Positions 1 through 11,250 of a DNA stretch of 64,000 nucleotides are shown one piece after another. Both the position numbers and the translations under genes were made by a program. Within the stretch, counting starts at the first letter, position 1; each line of letters starts with the position of its first letter. The notes below the pieces were generated by a model. It did not search any database, was not told the origin of the DNA, and saw nothing but the letters and a program-made list of their open reading frames with translations. The stretch comes from Episyrphus balteatus (Eukaryota; Arthropoda; Insecta; Diptera; Syrphidae): NCBI RefSeq assembly GCF_945859705.1, contig NC_079134.1, forward strand, positions 64,148,437-64,212,436, written 5' to 3'.

Positions 1-82
1 AGGGGAGGGTTGGTGTTATTTGGCTACTGAATACATAACGTAAGGCAGATTGACCAAAAAAATAAAGAAAGAGTTATAATAC

Positions 83-1575
83 AGTCAAATAAGGAGAAAA
101 AAGGGGTAAATCTCGGAATGAATGTTAGTAGACATTTTTTTTGCTCAATATCTTCCTTTTGCCATTCTATAACATATCTCAAAAGTTTAGAAAAATCTCA
201 TGTCCGCTTGTCACGATTTCAAGGTCAAATCGCGAAATGGAGATTTTCAAAATTAGCAAAAATAGGCTATGGTATTATATACACATATGATACATGATTT
301 CAAGGTATTTTTTAATGCTGATTCCAAAAAATCTAAAATCAAAACAATCTCACGTCTCTGGAAAAAGTTATGCCTGTTTTTCATCTGTCAACTCATATTA
401 TTATAACAGTTGCAAGCTTACTGCCGAAAAACCCTTAAAAGTTATGGTAGATGGACCAAATTTTGCATGAAGATTTTAGAATCCATCATTATTAAAAATC
501 AAAACAATCCATTACAAAAAAATATATACCTACGAAATAATGGTATTTTTTGATGGAGGGGCAAATTTTAGGGTATGCACTAAAGAAGATTCTTGTTCAT
601 CTTAGGAATAAGTGCTAATAGGCTAATTTTTTCATTTTAATCTTTGTTTGGATATTCTTTAACTACCCTCAAAAATCTAAAAAAATCTCATGTCCGCAAG
701 TCCTAATTTTCTTGGTTTGAAAATAAGGTGCAGATTTTAAAAAATTAATAAGAAAAGTTTAAATTTTTATATGTATACCAACATAAGCGACATGAGTTAA
801 AGGTATTTTTTAACACTTATTCTAACAAAACTCACAAACAAGTCAACCTGACCATCCCTGAAAAGTAATGCACCCTATTCATGTTGATCTGACACAAATA
901 TCTGAAGTGTAGTTTTTCAATTTTTTAAAATCTGCACCTTATCTTCAAACCAAGAAAATTAGGACTTGCGGACATGAGATTTTTTTTTAGATTTTTGAGG
1001 GTAGTTAAAGAATATCCAAACAAAGATTAAAATGAAAAAAATAGCCTATTAGCACTTATTCCTAAGATGAACAAGAATCTTCTTTAGTGCATATCCTAAA
1101 ATTTGCCCCTCCATCAAAAAATACCATTATTTCGTAGGTATATATTTTTTTGTAATGGATTGTTTTGATTTTTAATAATGATGGATTCTAAAATCTTCAT
1201 GCAAAATTTGGTCCATCTACCATAACTTTTAAGGGTTTTTCGGCAGTAAGTTTGCAACTGTTATAATAATATGAGTTGACAGATGAAAAACAGGTATAAC
1301 TTTTTCCAGAGACGTGAGATTGTTTTGATTTTAGATTTTTTGGAATCAGCATTAAAAATACCTTGAAATCATGTATCATATGTGTGTATAATATAATAGC
1401 CTATTTTTGCTAATTTTGAAAATCTCCATTTCGCGATTTGACCTTGAAATCGCGACAAGCGGACATGAGATTTTTCTAGACTTTTGAGATATGTTATAGA
1501 ATGGCAAAAGGAAGATATTGAGCAAAAAAAATTTCTACTAACATTCATACCGAGGTTAAACCCTTATTTGACTGG
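83..1575. repeat. Foldback element, ~660-bp arms
   Basis: The left arm (about 83-752) is repeated as its reverse complement at about 913-1575, with a spacer near 753-912. Both ends carry a CAGTCAAATAAG-type terminus. No transposase is visible, and the short ORFs inside are by-products of the palindrome. Half-length relatives lie at 32,201-32,490 and 48,973-49,239, so this is a dispersed family. The class is not recognised and no clear target duplication was found. Confidence 0.85.
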
Positions 1576-2889
1576 ATTATTACTCACTCACAAACAATTA
1601 ATTTTTAAGGTTTTTTAAAGAGTAAAGCACTGTCAGAGCGATCAACGAATGAACGAACTTATGTAATTTTTTATGCTTATGTATTTTCTTACAAAATCTG
1701 GATAATAAAGTAAGAATCTAACTAAAGTTTAAATTTAAAAAAAAAAAATATATTTTTCAATTTCTAAAGCGAAACGGAAATTTGTATAAAAAAACAGCAG
1801 AACGAAAAATTTTGTTATGCTTTTCGTTTCACAGCGCACGAGATAGACAAACGATATTATTAAATGTACTTGAATACTTGGAAAGTTTTCAATAATGTTT
1901 CACTAATGTTTTTTCAGGTAAAATTCCTTGGTCCAAAAGAATTTTGCACCTTGTGAATTTTAATTTCTTCAAAATTATTTTCAAGTTTTAATTTATTGAC
2001 ATTATTTAATTTTGACTTTCGTTGCTGACTTTGGAGGCTTAGAAACATTTTCGTTTCGGTTCAGCAGCGTACTAGGTTAGCTTAAAATAATGTCATGGCT
2101 TCGAAATAAAATTTGTCTTGCAAACAATTTGTTCTCTGAATTGTTTCTTATTTAAGAAAATAAAATGTATTTTTTTTTTGGTTTTTTGAAAAATTTAAAC
2201 TCCAGTTTTTTGTTAAGAAATTTGTTCTAAAAAAATGTACAATTTCATTTGTTCGTTCATTTGATCATTCGTTGGTCGCTCTTATGTACATTGTACATTT
2301 TAATTTGCAATTTTAGCTACTTGTCTTTCATATTTAGCTGTACATAGCTTTATGATTTTTTGATAAATAATTTTAGTGTATATCGTATTTTGTTTGCTTT
2401 TTTTTTTATGAATCCATCATTTTCTTTTAAATTATTAAGTTGACAATATTTATATTTTATCATATTTTTTTATGTTTATGTTGGTATGTTCATAATAATA
2501 CCAATTCATTTTAAAATAACACATATTTACATAAGATAATCCTTTTTAAGCTATTTTTTATTCATAATAATTTTTTTTGCAAATGATCGGTATTTTAAAA
2601 GACTGTTAACAAAATGTGTAAACGCTTTTTTTTTACTTAATAAATAAGACAATAACGTAAAGTATTAATTTTATGTGTAGTAAAATAAGGATTTGGTAGT
2701 TTTTGTATGTTAACAGCTATTTTAAGTAAAAAAAAATTAAAGAACTAAACATTTTTTGTGATTTTTTATTGGATTCAATTCTGTGATTTTCAAGAAGCAA
2801 TATAGCGAAAACCGTTTTAGGATCCGTTCATTAGATCAGAAGTTACAGTCCCATGACCACTTTTTCATAGTTTCGATCCACTGTGCGAC
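1576..2889. other. AT-rich, no gene seen
   Basis: No coding signal is visible here. Two short related sequences in opposite orientation (1635-1658 and 2251-2282, sharing AGAGCGAYCAACGAATGA and ACGAAC) could be ends of a ~650-bp MITE, but the interior shows no other symmetry, so this is weak. Confidence 0.5.
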
Positions 2890-3429
2890 GGTATGTAAAG
2901 GATATTATTTTTTTTTCTTTTATGAATAAGGAGACATGTATATGGGGGATTGTTTCCCACCATTTGTTTTTATTTAATTCATTAGAATACAATAATACAG
3001 TTATTTTTTCCGGGTCTGGAGCATCTGATTTTCGCACTAAAAGTGAGGTTTAGCGAGATCAAATGCAAACAAAAGTAAGCAAAACAGTTAGAAAATTAAT
3101 TAAAACCCATTATGACCATTTCATAAGTAAAATTTTTCGGTTATTTTAAAATAAGGCGTGAAAAACCCTTGATCCAGGCAGAAATGGACAAAATCGAGGC
3201 CTACCATGAATAGGGCTTGTGTAAATGGGAAAAATTGGAGGATTAGAAAGGTCCGATTGTGTAATTGATAATTTAATTTATAAAGGTGACTTGTATTGTT
3301 AACTAAAACGATCAGGGAGGAAGCCTTTGGTCGAAGAGAGAGCCAAAAGTGACAAAAAATGAAGAATTTTTCGTGAGAATTTGACAGCAGGAGAAATTTT
3401 CGAGGAAATGAAATTGGAAGTGAGAGGTG

Positions 3430-3570
3430 CCGTGAAATAACGCCGAGCGAAATAACGCCGAATTCCAAAATTCGGCGTTATTTCACTTTACAAAAGCGAA
3501 ATAACGCCGAATTTCAACATTCGGCCTTATTGCACTTTGTCAAAGTGAAATAACGCCGAGTCCCAACTGA
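3430..3570. repeat. Word array CGGCGTTATTTC, left copy
   Basis: The 12-mer CGGCGTTATTTC or its complement GAAATAACGCCG, with a variant carrying GGCCTTATTT, occurs about six times within ~140 bp in alternating orientation. The matching inverted array is at 4862-5005. The words pair within each array and between arrays, giving hairpins within a hairpin. Confidence 0.8.
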
Positions 3571-3639
3571 GAAATAAGGCCGAATGTTAGAAAAGTCAGC
3601 ATAAGAGCAGACGCAAGTTAACCGGTATGGTACCCATTT

Positions 3640-4775
3640 TCTTATTTTCAAAGGCATATAAGTCCCAAATTTATTTGGGCACAATGGCTCCCATCCCAAT
3701 TTGGGACTTATGTCCATCCCATCGAGGTATAGGTTCCAAAAAAGTTTTGGCTCTTATTTCTTATATATGCCTCTTAATTATTCATTAACCTAGATAAGTT
3801 TCAAGATGTGATAAAAATGTGGCGCAGGGACATAAGACCCAAGGACATAACGCCCACTCTTTATTTTTGGGAGTTATGTTCCACTTGAGTGGGACGACAT
3901 TTAATTTAAGAATTATATCCCACTTGAGTGAGACATTAGCCCAACATATTTTTTATTTAACTGGGACATAAGCCCCACACTTTTCGAAATATAAAATAAT
4001 AATGTAGAATAACTTTTGTTCTATTTTATTCGCGTTTTGTTTCAGATTCTTTAAATGAAAAAGAAACTTTGAATACAACCAACCTCGCATGATAAGCGCG
4101 GGTCATTTTGAAAATTATCTCGCAAATAGGGCGGTCATCACAATACAAAGATAAGAAACGAATAAATCCCACCTGTTTTAATTGGTGGAAGGCAAAGCGG
4201 AAAAAAATTTGCTTACATGAGAATATATTTGATTTTCGGAACCCAAACGCGAAGCGGAAAAAAATTTTGCCCACGGGAGAATCAATTTTGAGGTGTGAAT
4301 TTTTATTTTCACACCTCAAAATTGATTCTCCCGTGGGCAAAATTTTTTTCCGCTTCGCGTTTGGGTTCCGAAAATTAAATATATTCTCATGTAAGCAAAT
4401 TTTTTTCCGCTTCGCGTTTGCTAAGTTATAACACAAACAGGACTTAGGCGTATAAATAGTGAAGTATGTTTGTAGGCTGGGGACATGCTGTCCTGCTTTG
4501 GATACACTATTGGATAGGCGTATGTGCCAATAGGGTGGGACATAAGTGCAAAATCGAATTTTGTAACTATCCCAAATCCAGTTGGGAAATAATTTTATAA
4601 TTTGTGAATTCTTCGTTAGTGAGACATAACGTCCATCTTTTATTTGTGGGTCTTATGTCCAACCTGAGTTTGACAATTAATTTGGAACTTATGTCTCACT
4701 CAATTGGGACTTAAGTCCACAAATATTAAGTGGCTGTTATGTCCATGGGCCTTATGTCCCTTTGCCAAGAATATG
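3640..4775. repeat. GGGACATAAGTCC word repeats, central block
   Basis: Variants of GGGACATAAGTCCC (for example GGGACTTATGTCC and GGACATAACGCCCA) recur roughly a dozen times at 3640-3990 and 4495-4765, in both orientations on the two sides of the hairpin at 4189-4423. Copies are degenerate, and no coding sequence is seen. Confidence 0.65.
4189..4423. repeat. Near-perfect 235-bp palindrome
   Basis: Two ~115-bp arms meet near 4303 with almost no spacer (GTGAATTTTTATTTTCAC at the centre). Each arm contains two copies of an AAGCGGAAAAAAATTT block. The ORFs on both strands here are mirror images of each other and are not genes. The arms are nearly identical, so the palindrome is young or maintained. 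Confidence 0.85.
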
Positions 4776-4861
4776 GCATTTCAATACCAAACTGACTACA
4801 GGTGGTTACATTGCAATTTTTCCTAAGCTCCACTTAGCAGGATTTGCCTCACCGAAAAAGT

Positions 4862-5005
4862 GAAATAATGCCGAATCGGCGTTATTTCACTTTGTCATTG
4901 TGAAATAAGCCCGAATGTTGAAATTCGGCCTTATTTCGCTTTTGAAAGTGAAATAACGCCGAATTTTGGAATTCGGTGTTATTTCGCTCGGCGTTATTTC
5001 ACGGC
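4862..5005. repeat. Word array CGGCGTTATTTC, right copy
   Basis: This is the inverted counterpart of 3430-3570: GGCGTTATTTCAC, GGCCTTATTTCGC and GGTGTTATTTCGC alternate with their complements. It ends exactly where the inverted duplication at 5009 begins. Confidence 0.75.
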
Positions 5006-5008
5006 ACC

Positions 5009-5379
5009 GAAGTGAGAGTATGTTGAGTGCACTAAATAATGGAGGTGGACTAAGCCCATTCCAAAGAAGGTAAATGGTGGAAACCGGCGGTCTTGCCGAG
5101 ACATAAACTTGCTCGCCTTCGCCTCGGCAAAAAGCATAGGTTCTGGGATGAAAAATGGAAAAACCGTTAGGTACACCATCTAGGCTGTCCAAATTAAACT
5201 TTCTCTCATTGATGAACATAAAAGTTTTTCCATTTTTCATCCCAGAACCTATGCTTTTTGCCGAGGCGAAGGCGAGCATGTTTATGTCTCGGCAAGACCG
5301 CCGGTTTTCACCATTTACCTTCTTTGGAATGGGCTTAGTCCACCTCAATTATTTAGTGCACTCAACATACTCTCACTTC
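5009..5379. repeat. Foldback insertion in right arm
   Basis: Arms starting GAAGTGAGAGTATGTTGAG and ending in its exact complement enclose ~45 bp of spacer near 5180. The left arm of the outer element lacks this sequence, so about 362 bp were added here. The last nine bases of the right arm coincide with pre-existing outer-element sequence (TCTCACTTC), so the left terminus is an inverted copy of the flank rather than a direct target duplication. Confidence 0.75.
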
Positions 5380-5538
5380 CAATTTCATTTCCTCGAAAAT
5401 TTCTCTTGCTGTCAAATTCTCACGAAAAATTCTTCATTTTTTGTCACTTTTGGCTCTCTCTTCTACCAAAGGCTTCCTCCCTGATCGTTTTAGTTAACAA
5501 TACAAGTCACCTTTGTAAATTAAATTATCAATTACAAA

Positions 5539-6558
5539 CAGTGGCGTACCTTAAGTCGCCGGGGCCCCGGGGCAATACTAATTTCTGGGGCCCCTTTGAT
5601 ATTTGGGGGCTCTAGATACGAAGAAAAGAACGTATACGCCATACATATTTTTTTTGTATGGCTTATTTATTTTTAGGTTTATTTTAATGTTTTAATATGT
5701 CCGTAATTGCTATACTTACTTAAAATTTCTATCATAAAAGTAGTAAATACTTGTACTAGGGGCCCCAAAATTAAATATTTAGAGACCCCTAAAATAAAAT
5801 TTTTTGAAGCTTAGAATTGATAGTTCTTAGGACCTCTGTTCTGAATTAATATATACACATTTGATGTTCCATCATCAAACATAGTTTATTTTTTTGGGCC
5901 CCTGAAAAATTATTTTTGGGGCCTCAAAATTACATAAGTGCTTAGAGGCCCCTAAAATATAATATAATTTTTTTGAAGCCAAGAATTAATAGGTATTGGG
6001 GCCTCTGTTCTGAAGTAATATTCGGAATGCCACCAATAACGTATTGTTTTTATTTTGGGCCCTGATGTATTTATGTTGGGGCCCCTGAATTGATATTTAA
6101 TTTTCCATTTGATTGTTTTGAACCACTGAAGTAATAACTTTTGAGGAACTTCAAATAATATTATTTGTCATGCCATCAGAAAATTTGATGAATATTTTTG
6201 GGCTCCTTAGTAATAGATTTTGGGGCCCCCAAATTAATATTTGATTGCCTCTTAACTAACAGGGTTCCGGAAAAATTATTTTTTGGACCACTTCATATAA
6301 TATTTTTGGAGCCCCGAAGTCATATTTTTTGGGGCTTCTAAAGTAATATTAAATAATCCATCAACAAATGTAATTTAATTTAAAAACCAATTTGTTTTTA
6401 ATTTAATTTTTTTGACGCCTGAAGTAAAAGCTTTTGGAGTAGGTAACTCAATTTATGCTAACAGTTTCCTTCTCTGCATTGTCTCCAGTGGGGGCCCTGG
6501 GATCGGTCGGGGGCCCCGGGGCGCCGCCCCGCTTGCCCCAAGGGAGTGTACGCCCCTG
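5539..6558. mobile_element. Non-autonomous hAT-like element, 1,020 bp
   Basis: The termini are CAGTGGCGTACC and GTACGCCCCTG, a hAT-style CAG...CTG pair with about 11 bp of imperfect inverted repeat. It is flanked by a perfect 8-bp direct repeat ATTACAAA (5531-5538 and 6559-6566), the duplication length of hAT elements. The empty site exists in the left arm of the host palindrome near 3260. No transposase is present. The interior is a degenerate series of 80-100 bp repeats, each with GGGGCCCC or GGGGCCTC. It inserted after the outer palindrome formed. Confidence 0.85.
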
Positions 6559-6887
6559 ATTACAAAATCGGACCTTTCTAATCCTCCAATTTTTCCCATT
6601 TACACAAACCCTATTCATGGTAGGCCTCGATTTTGTCCATTTCTGCCTGGATCAAGGGTTTTTCACGCCTTATTTTAAAATAACCGAAAAATTTTACTTA
6701 TGAAATGGTCATAATGGGTTTAAATTAATTTTCTAACTGTTTTGCTTACTTTTGTTTGCATTTGATCTCGCTAAACCTCACTTTTAGTGCGAAAATCAGA
6801 TGTGTCCCTATAATTCTTTCGCTCCAGACCCGGAAAAAATAACTCCTTATTCATAAAAGAAAAAAAAAATAATATCCTTTACATACC

Positions 6888-7650
6888 TTAAGACGAATCA
6901 AATAAATTTGTCCTTATAATTATTTCGCGGGGTGGATATGCAATGCACTTTTCAGATAAAAGTCTTAAATGGATCCTTATAAGATTGTTGAACAAATATA
7001 CACATCAAATTACCAAAGTTTTATCGAAAAGTTATAAATAAAAATAAAAAAGTTTCCACGTTTGATTTTTATAAAATCGAAGAAAATTCAATATGGCTAC
7101 ATTCAAACGCTTATAACACAAGAACGACGCAACTAATTTTAATGGCTATGGTCTTAAAATGTACCTAAGAATAAACCAATTATTTTTGGTTTTATGTGAA
7201 AAAAAAATTTTTGAATCCAACATGGATGCCATGGCCTTAAAAATGTTTTTTGTTTTTTTGCGAAAATTTTTTTTTGCATCCAACATGGATTTAATGGCCT
7301 TCCCACTTCGGAGTTAAAATAAAAAAAATAAAAAGCAACATTTTTGACAGACAGCTGCCAAAGTGTATGTACAGTGGTGCCAAATGTTTGCATGGATTTC
7401 AAAAATCCCGATGTCGTTTTTTTGCACAAAATCTATATAGATAAACAAAAAACACACCTATTATCATTTTAAAATCATAAAATTGATATTCGTTCACATA
7501 AAAATAATTCTTAGAATAAATGTTTTTCGATGTCTTCTTTTTTATTATGGAAACTACATTAAAAGCAAATCGAAAAAAAATCTATATCATTTTGAGGGTT
7601 CCGCTCCAAGTGGTAGGTGGCGTGGAAAGCTATTTCCAAAGTCTCAACAA
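6888..7650. other. No gene; short direct repeat
   Basis: AT-rich sequence. The phrase CCAACATGGAT with flanking A/T runs and GGCCTT occurs twice (about 7217-7237 and 7279-7302), leaving an ~62-bp imperfect direct repeat. No coding signal or element boundary was recognised. Confidence 0.45.
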
Positions 7651-8098
7651 CCCTCCAAGCAAACGAGTCCGAATCGGCTCCGACGTGAGTCCGACCTCGA
7701 CTATGAAACGGGTCCCACGGCGGCTCAAATTAGTATGGAAATTATAATCACCGCGAAGCCGATTGCATATGTATTGGTATTTTCACCACGATTTCTCCTT
7801 TGACTTGGTGTTCATACACAAAAAGTTATAAGTGTGTGAGTGTAACCTCGTTTTTCGCGTTTTGAGGTCGGAGTGTTTTTTCTGAGCTCGGTTTTCTGGG
7901 TAGTGGATTTCATAGACGACTCCCTTCAAGCAAGAAAACCGAGCTCAGAAAAGACACTCCGACCTCAAAACGCAATCGGCTCCGCGGTGATTATAATTTC
8001 CATACTAATTTGAGCTGCCGTGGGACCCGTTTCGTAGTCGAGGTCGGACTCACGTCGGAGCCGATTCGGACCAGGGTCGGACTCGTTTGCTTGAAGGG
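7651..8098. mobile_element. MITE with CCCTTCAAGCAA inverted ends
   Basis: The ends CCCTCCAAGCAAACGAGTCC and its near-complement (8074-8098) enclose inverted arms of ~100 bp. A second inverted pair (7859-7895 with 7922-7972) lies inside and carries another CCCTTCAAGCAAG terminus, suggesting two related copies fused. A full relative is at 31,052-31,382. No ORF is plausible. The target duplication is not clear, so the superfamily is undecided. Confidence 0.7.
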
Positions 8099-8196
8099 CT
8101 TCTACACGAAGACGTAGACGCACAAGATGCACAAGGGAGAGAGAAAGATCGATATCTCCTTTCCTCTTATGTGCGTCTACGTCTTCGTGGAGAAGC
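8098..8196. repeat. 99-bp imperfect hairpin
   Basis: Arms 8098-8126 and 8167-8196 (CTTCTACACGAAGACGTAGA against its complement) form a ~29-bp stem with two or three mismatches and a ~40-nt loop containing GAGAGAGAAAGATCGATATC. It abuts the MITE end. The geometry resembles a small-RNA precursor, but it may only be the remnant of a small inverted-repeat element. Confidence 0.6.
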
Positions 8197-8530
8197 AGAC
8201 TATGTTTACCAAATTTCTTGACTCAGATTGAATTTTTTGTCGTGGTACTTTTACAAACAGAAAAAAAGTGAGACAGAGTAACTGCCACAGACAAATAACA
8301 CAAAAGATAATGTACTGAGGTGGTACTCATCCAATTTTCTATCTCACTTTTGTCAAATAATCAATATTTTTATATGAATCCACAATTATGTGTTTTATAA
8401 GGGGTTTTTCTCTTTTAGTTCAGAAGAAAGTTCAAATACAACATACAACCAAAGACAAACAATTACCAAGATCGGTAACTTCCATATGTTTAATCTACGG
8501 AAACTTCAAATAAAAAAAAAAATTAAAATT
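8197..8530. other. No gene seen
   Basis: Low-complexity AT-rich DNA between the hairpin and the satellite. Nothing recognisable. Confidence 0.4.
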
Positions 8531-11250
8531 AAAAAACAGCTGGAGGCCCGCGAATTGATACAAAATATTAAAAATCTTCAAAAATTTTCTTTCATTTTTA
8601 AAAATCAGCTGTGGGGCCCGGGATGAGTTGAAGGGACCCTTTGGTCATTAAAAAAATTTATAATTGATACAAAATAATAAAAAATTTCTTTCATTTTTAA
8701 AAATCACCTAAGGGGCCCGGGATGAGTTGAAGGGGCCCTTTGGTCACTAAAAAAAATTATAATTGATACAAAATTTTCTTTCATTTTTAAAAATCAGCTG
8801 TGGGGCCCGGGATGAGTTGAAGGGGCCCTTTGGTCATTAAAAACATTTATAATTGATACAAAATAATAAAAATTTTCTTTCATTTTTAAAAATCAGCTGT
8901 GGGGCCCGGGATTAGTTGAAGGGGCCTTTGGTCATTAAAAAAATTTATAATTGATACAAAATAATAAAAGTTTTCTTTCTTTTTTAAAAATCAGCTGTGG
9001 GGCCCGGGATCAGTTGAAGGGGCCCTATGGTCACTAAAACAAATTATAATTGATACAAAATTTTCTTTCATTTTTAAAAATCAGCTGTGGGCCCCGGGAT
9101 CAGTTGAAGGGGCCCTTTGGTCATTAAAAACATTTATAATTGATACAAAATAATACAAATTTTCTTTCATTTTTAAAAATCAGCTGTGGGGCCCGGGATG
9201 AGTTGAAGGGGCCTTTTGGTCACTAAAACAAATTATAATTGATACAAAATTTTCTTTCATTTTTAAAAATCAGCTGTGGGCCCCGGGATCAGTTGAAGGG
9301 GCCCTTTGGTCATTAAAAACATTTATAATTGATACAAAATAATAAAAATTTTCTTTCATTTTTAAAAATCAGCTGTGGGGCCCGGGAGGAGTTGAAGGGG
9401 CCCTTTGGTCATTAAAAACATTTATAATTGATACAAAATAATAAAAATTTTCTTTCATTTTTAAAAATCAGCTGTGGGGCCCGGGATGAGTTGAAGGGAC
9501 CCTTTGGTCATTAAAAAAATTTATAATTGATACAAAATAATAAAAATTTTCTTTCATTTTTAAAAATCAGCTGTGGGGCCCGGGATGAGTTGAAGGGGCC
9601 TTTTGGTCACTAAAACAAATTATAATTGATACAAAATTTTCTTTCATTTTTAAAAATCTGCTGTGGGGCCCGGGATGAGTTGAAGGGGCCCTTTGGTCAT
9701 TAAAAAAATTTATAATTGATACAAAATTTTCTTTCATTTTTAAAAATCAGCTGTGGGGCCCGGGATCAGTTGAAGGGGCCCTTTGGTCATTAAAAACATT
9801 TATAATTGATACAAAATAATAAAAATTTTCTTTCATTTTTAAAAATCAGCTGTGGGGCCCGGGATGAGTTGAAGGGGCCCTTTGGTCATTAAAAACATTT
9901 ATAATTGATACAAAATAATAAAAATTTTCTTTCATTTTTAAAAATCAGCTGTGGGGCCCGGGATGAGTTGAAGGGGCCCTTTGGTCATTAAAAACATTTA
10001 TAATTGATACAAAATAATAAAAATTTTCTTTCATTTTTAAAAATCAGCTGTGGGGCCCGGGATGAGTTGAAGGGGCCCTTTGGTCATTAAAAAAATTTAT
10101 AATTGATACAAATTCATTTTTAAAAATCAGCTGTGGGGCCCGGGATGAGTTGAAGGGGCCCTTTGGTCATTAAAAACATTTATATTTATTTATTTATTTA
10201 GCTTAATACAAGCATAGAAACTTACAACTATTGTTTACAAAAAAAAAAAAAAAAAAAATAATTGATACAAAATAATAAAAATTTTCTTTCATTTTTAAAA
10301 ATCAGCTGTGGGGCCCGGGATCAGTTGAAAGGGCCCTTTGGTCATTAAAAACATTTATAATTGATACAAAATAATAAAAAATTTCTTTCATTTTTAAAAA
10401 TCAGCGGTGGGGCCCGGGATGAGTTGAAGGGGCCCTTTGGTCATTAAAAACATTTATAATTGATACAAAATAATAAAAATTTTCTTTCATTTTTAAAAAT
10501 CAGCTGTGGGGCCCGGGATCAGTTGAAGGGGCCCTTTAGTCATTAAAAAAATTTATAATTGATACAAAATTTTCTTTCATTTTTAAAAATCAGCTGTGGG
10601 GCCTGGGATGAGTTGAAGGGGCCCTTTGGTCATTAAAAACATTTATAATTGATACAAAATAATAAAAATTTTCTTTCATTTTTAAAAATCAGCTGTGGGC
10701 CCAGGATGAGTTGAAGGGGCCCTTTGGTCGTTACAAAAATTTATAATTGATACAAAATAATAAAAGTTTTCTTTCGTTTTTAAAAATCAGCTGTGGGGCC
10801 CGGGATCAGTTGAAGGGGCCCTTTGGTCATTAAACAAATTTATAATTGATACAAAATAATACAAATTTTTTTTCATTTTTAAAAATCAGCTGTGGGGCCC
10901 GGGATCAGTTGAAGGGGCCCTTTGGTCATTAAAAAAATTTATAATTGATACAAAATTTTCTTTCAATTTTAAAAATCAGGTGTGGGGCCCGGGATGAGTT
11001 GAAGGGGCATTTTGGTCATTAAAAAATCATAATATATACAAAATAATAAAAACTTTCTTTAAAGTTGAAGGGGCCCTTTTGTCATTTAAAAATTTTAAAA
11101 CTGATACAAAATAATAAAAATTCTGTTTAATATTTTAACACAATTTAAAAAAATTAAAAATGTTGGGCCCGGAACCGGTTGAAGGGGGTCCTTTGGTCAT
11201 TAATAAATATTATAATTGATATAAAAAATAACAAAAATTCTCGTTTTTAT
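8531..11250. repeat. Tandem satellite, ~89/99-bp units
   Basis: About 25 well-kept units. Each contains TTTCATTTTTAAAAATCAG, then CTGTGGGGCCCGGGATGAG, then TTGAAGGGGCCCTTTGGTCA and an A-rich spacer with ATAATTGATACAAAA. Two unit lengths alternate irregularly, differing by presence or absence of a ~10-bp AATAATAAA block. Every unit has a GC island with overlapping ApaI (GGGCCC) and SmaI (CCCGGG) sites. Central units are nearly identical; outer units diverge, as unequal exchange would produce. Confidence 0.95.
10184..10258 (+). mobile_element. Short poly(A) insertion inside satellite
   Basis: One unit is split after CATTTATA by ~75 bp reading (ATTT)n, then GCTTAATACAAGCATAGAAAC, then a run of about 20 A before ATTGATAC resumes. 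A poly(A) tail with an arbitrary 5' end suggests a severely 5'-truncated retrotransposed transcript. The parent is not recognised. Confidence 0.6.

Larger units (their letters stand above)
2890..6887. repeat. Large nested foldback element
   Basis: The sequence at 2890-3565 returns as its reverse complement at 4870-6887. The right arm is broken by two later insertions (5009-5370 and 5539-6558). Outer ends read GGTATGTAAAGGATATT and its complement. The centre (3566-4869) holds further inverted material built from repeated short words and a near-perfect hairpin. No transposase ORF is visible. It sits in what would be the large intron of the minus-strand dpr gene. Confidence 0.8.

Noticed and set aside
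4026..4436. 136- and 107-codon ORFs on opposite strands
   Set aside because: They are mirror translations of the 235-bp palindrome, contain no recognisable domain, and the repeat structure explains them fully.
4887..5484. ORFs of 109-153 codons in the nested foldback
   Set aside because: Translations of inverted-repeat arms; the same peptides appear on both strands.
8531..11250. CRISPR-like regular array
   Set aside because: Units are contiguous ~89/99-bp satellite monomers with no unique spacers, in eukaryotic DNA.
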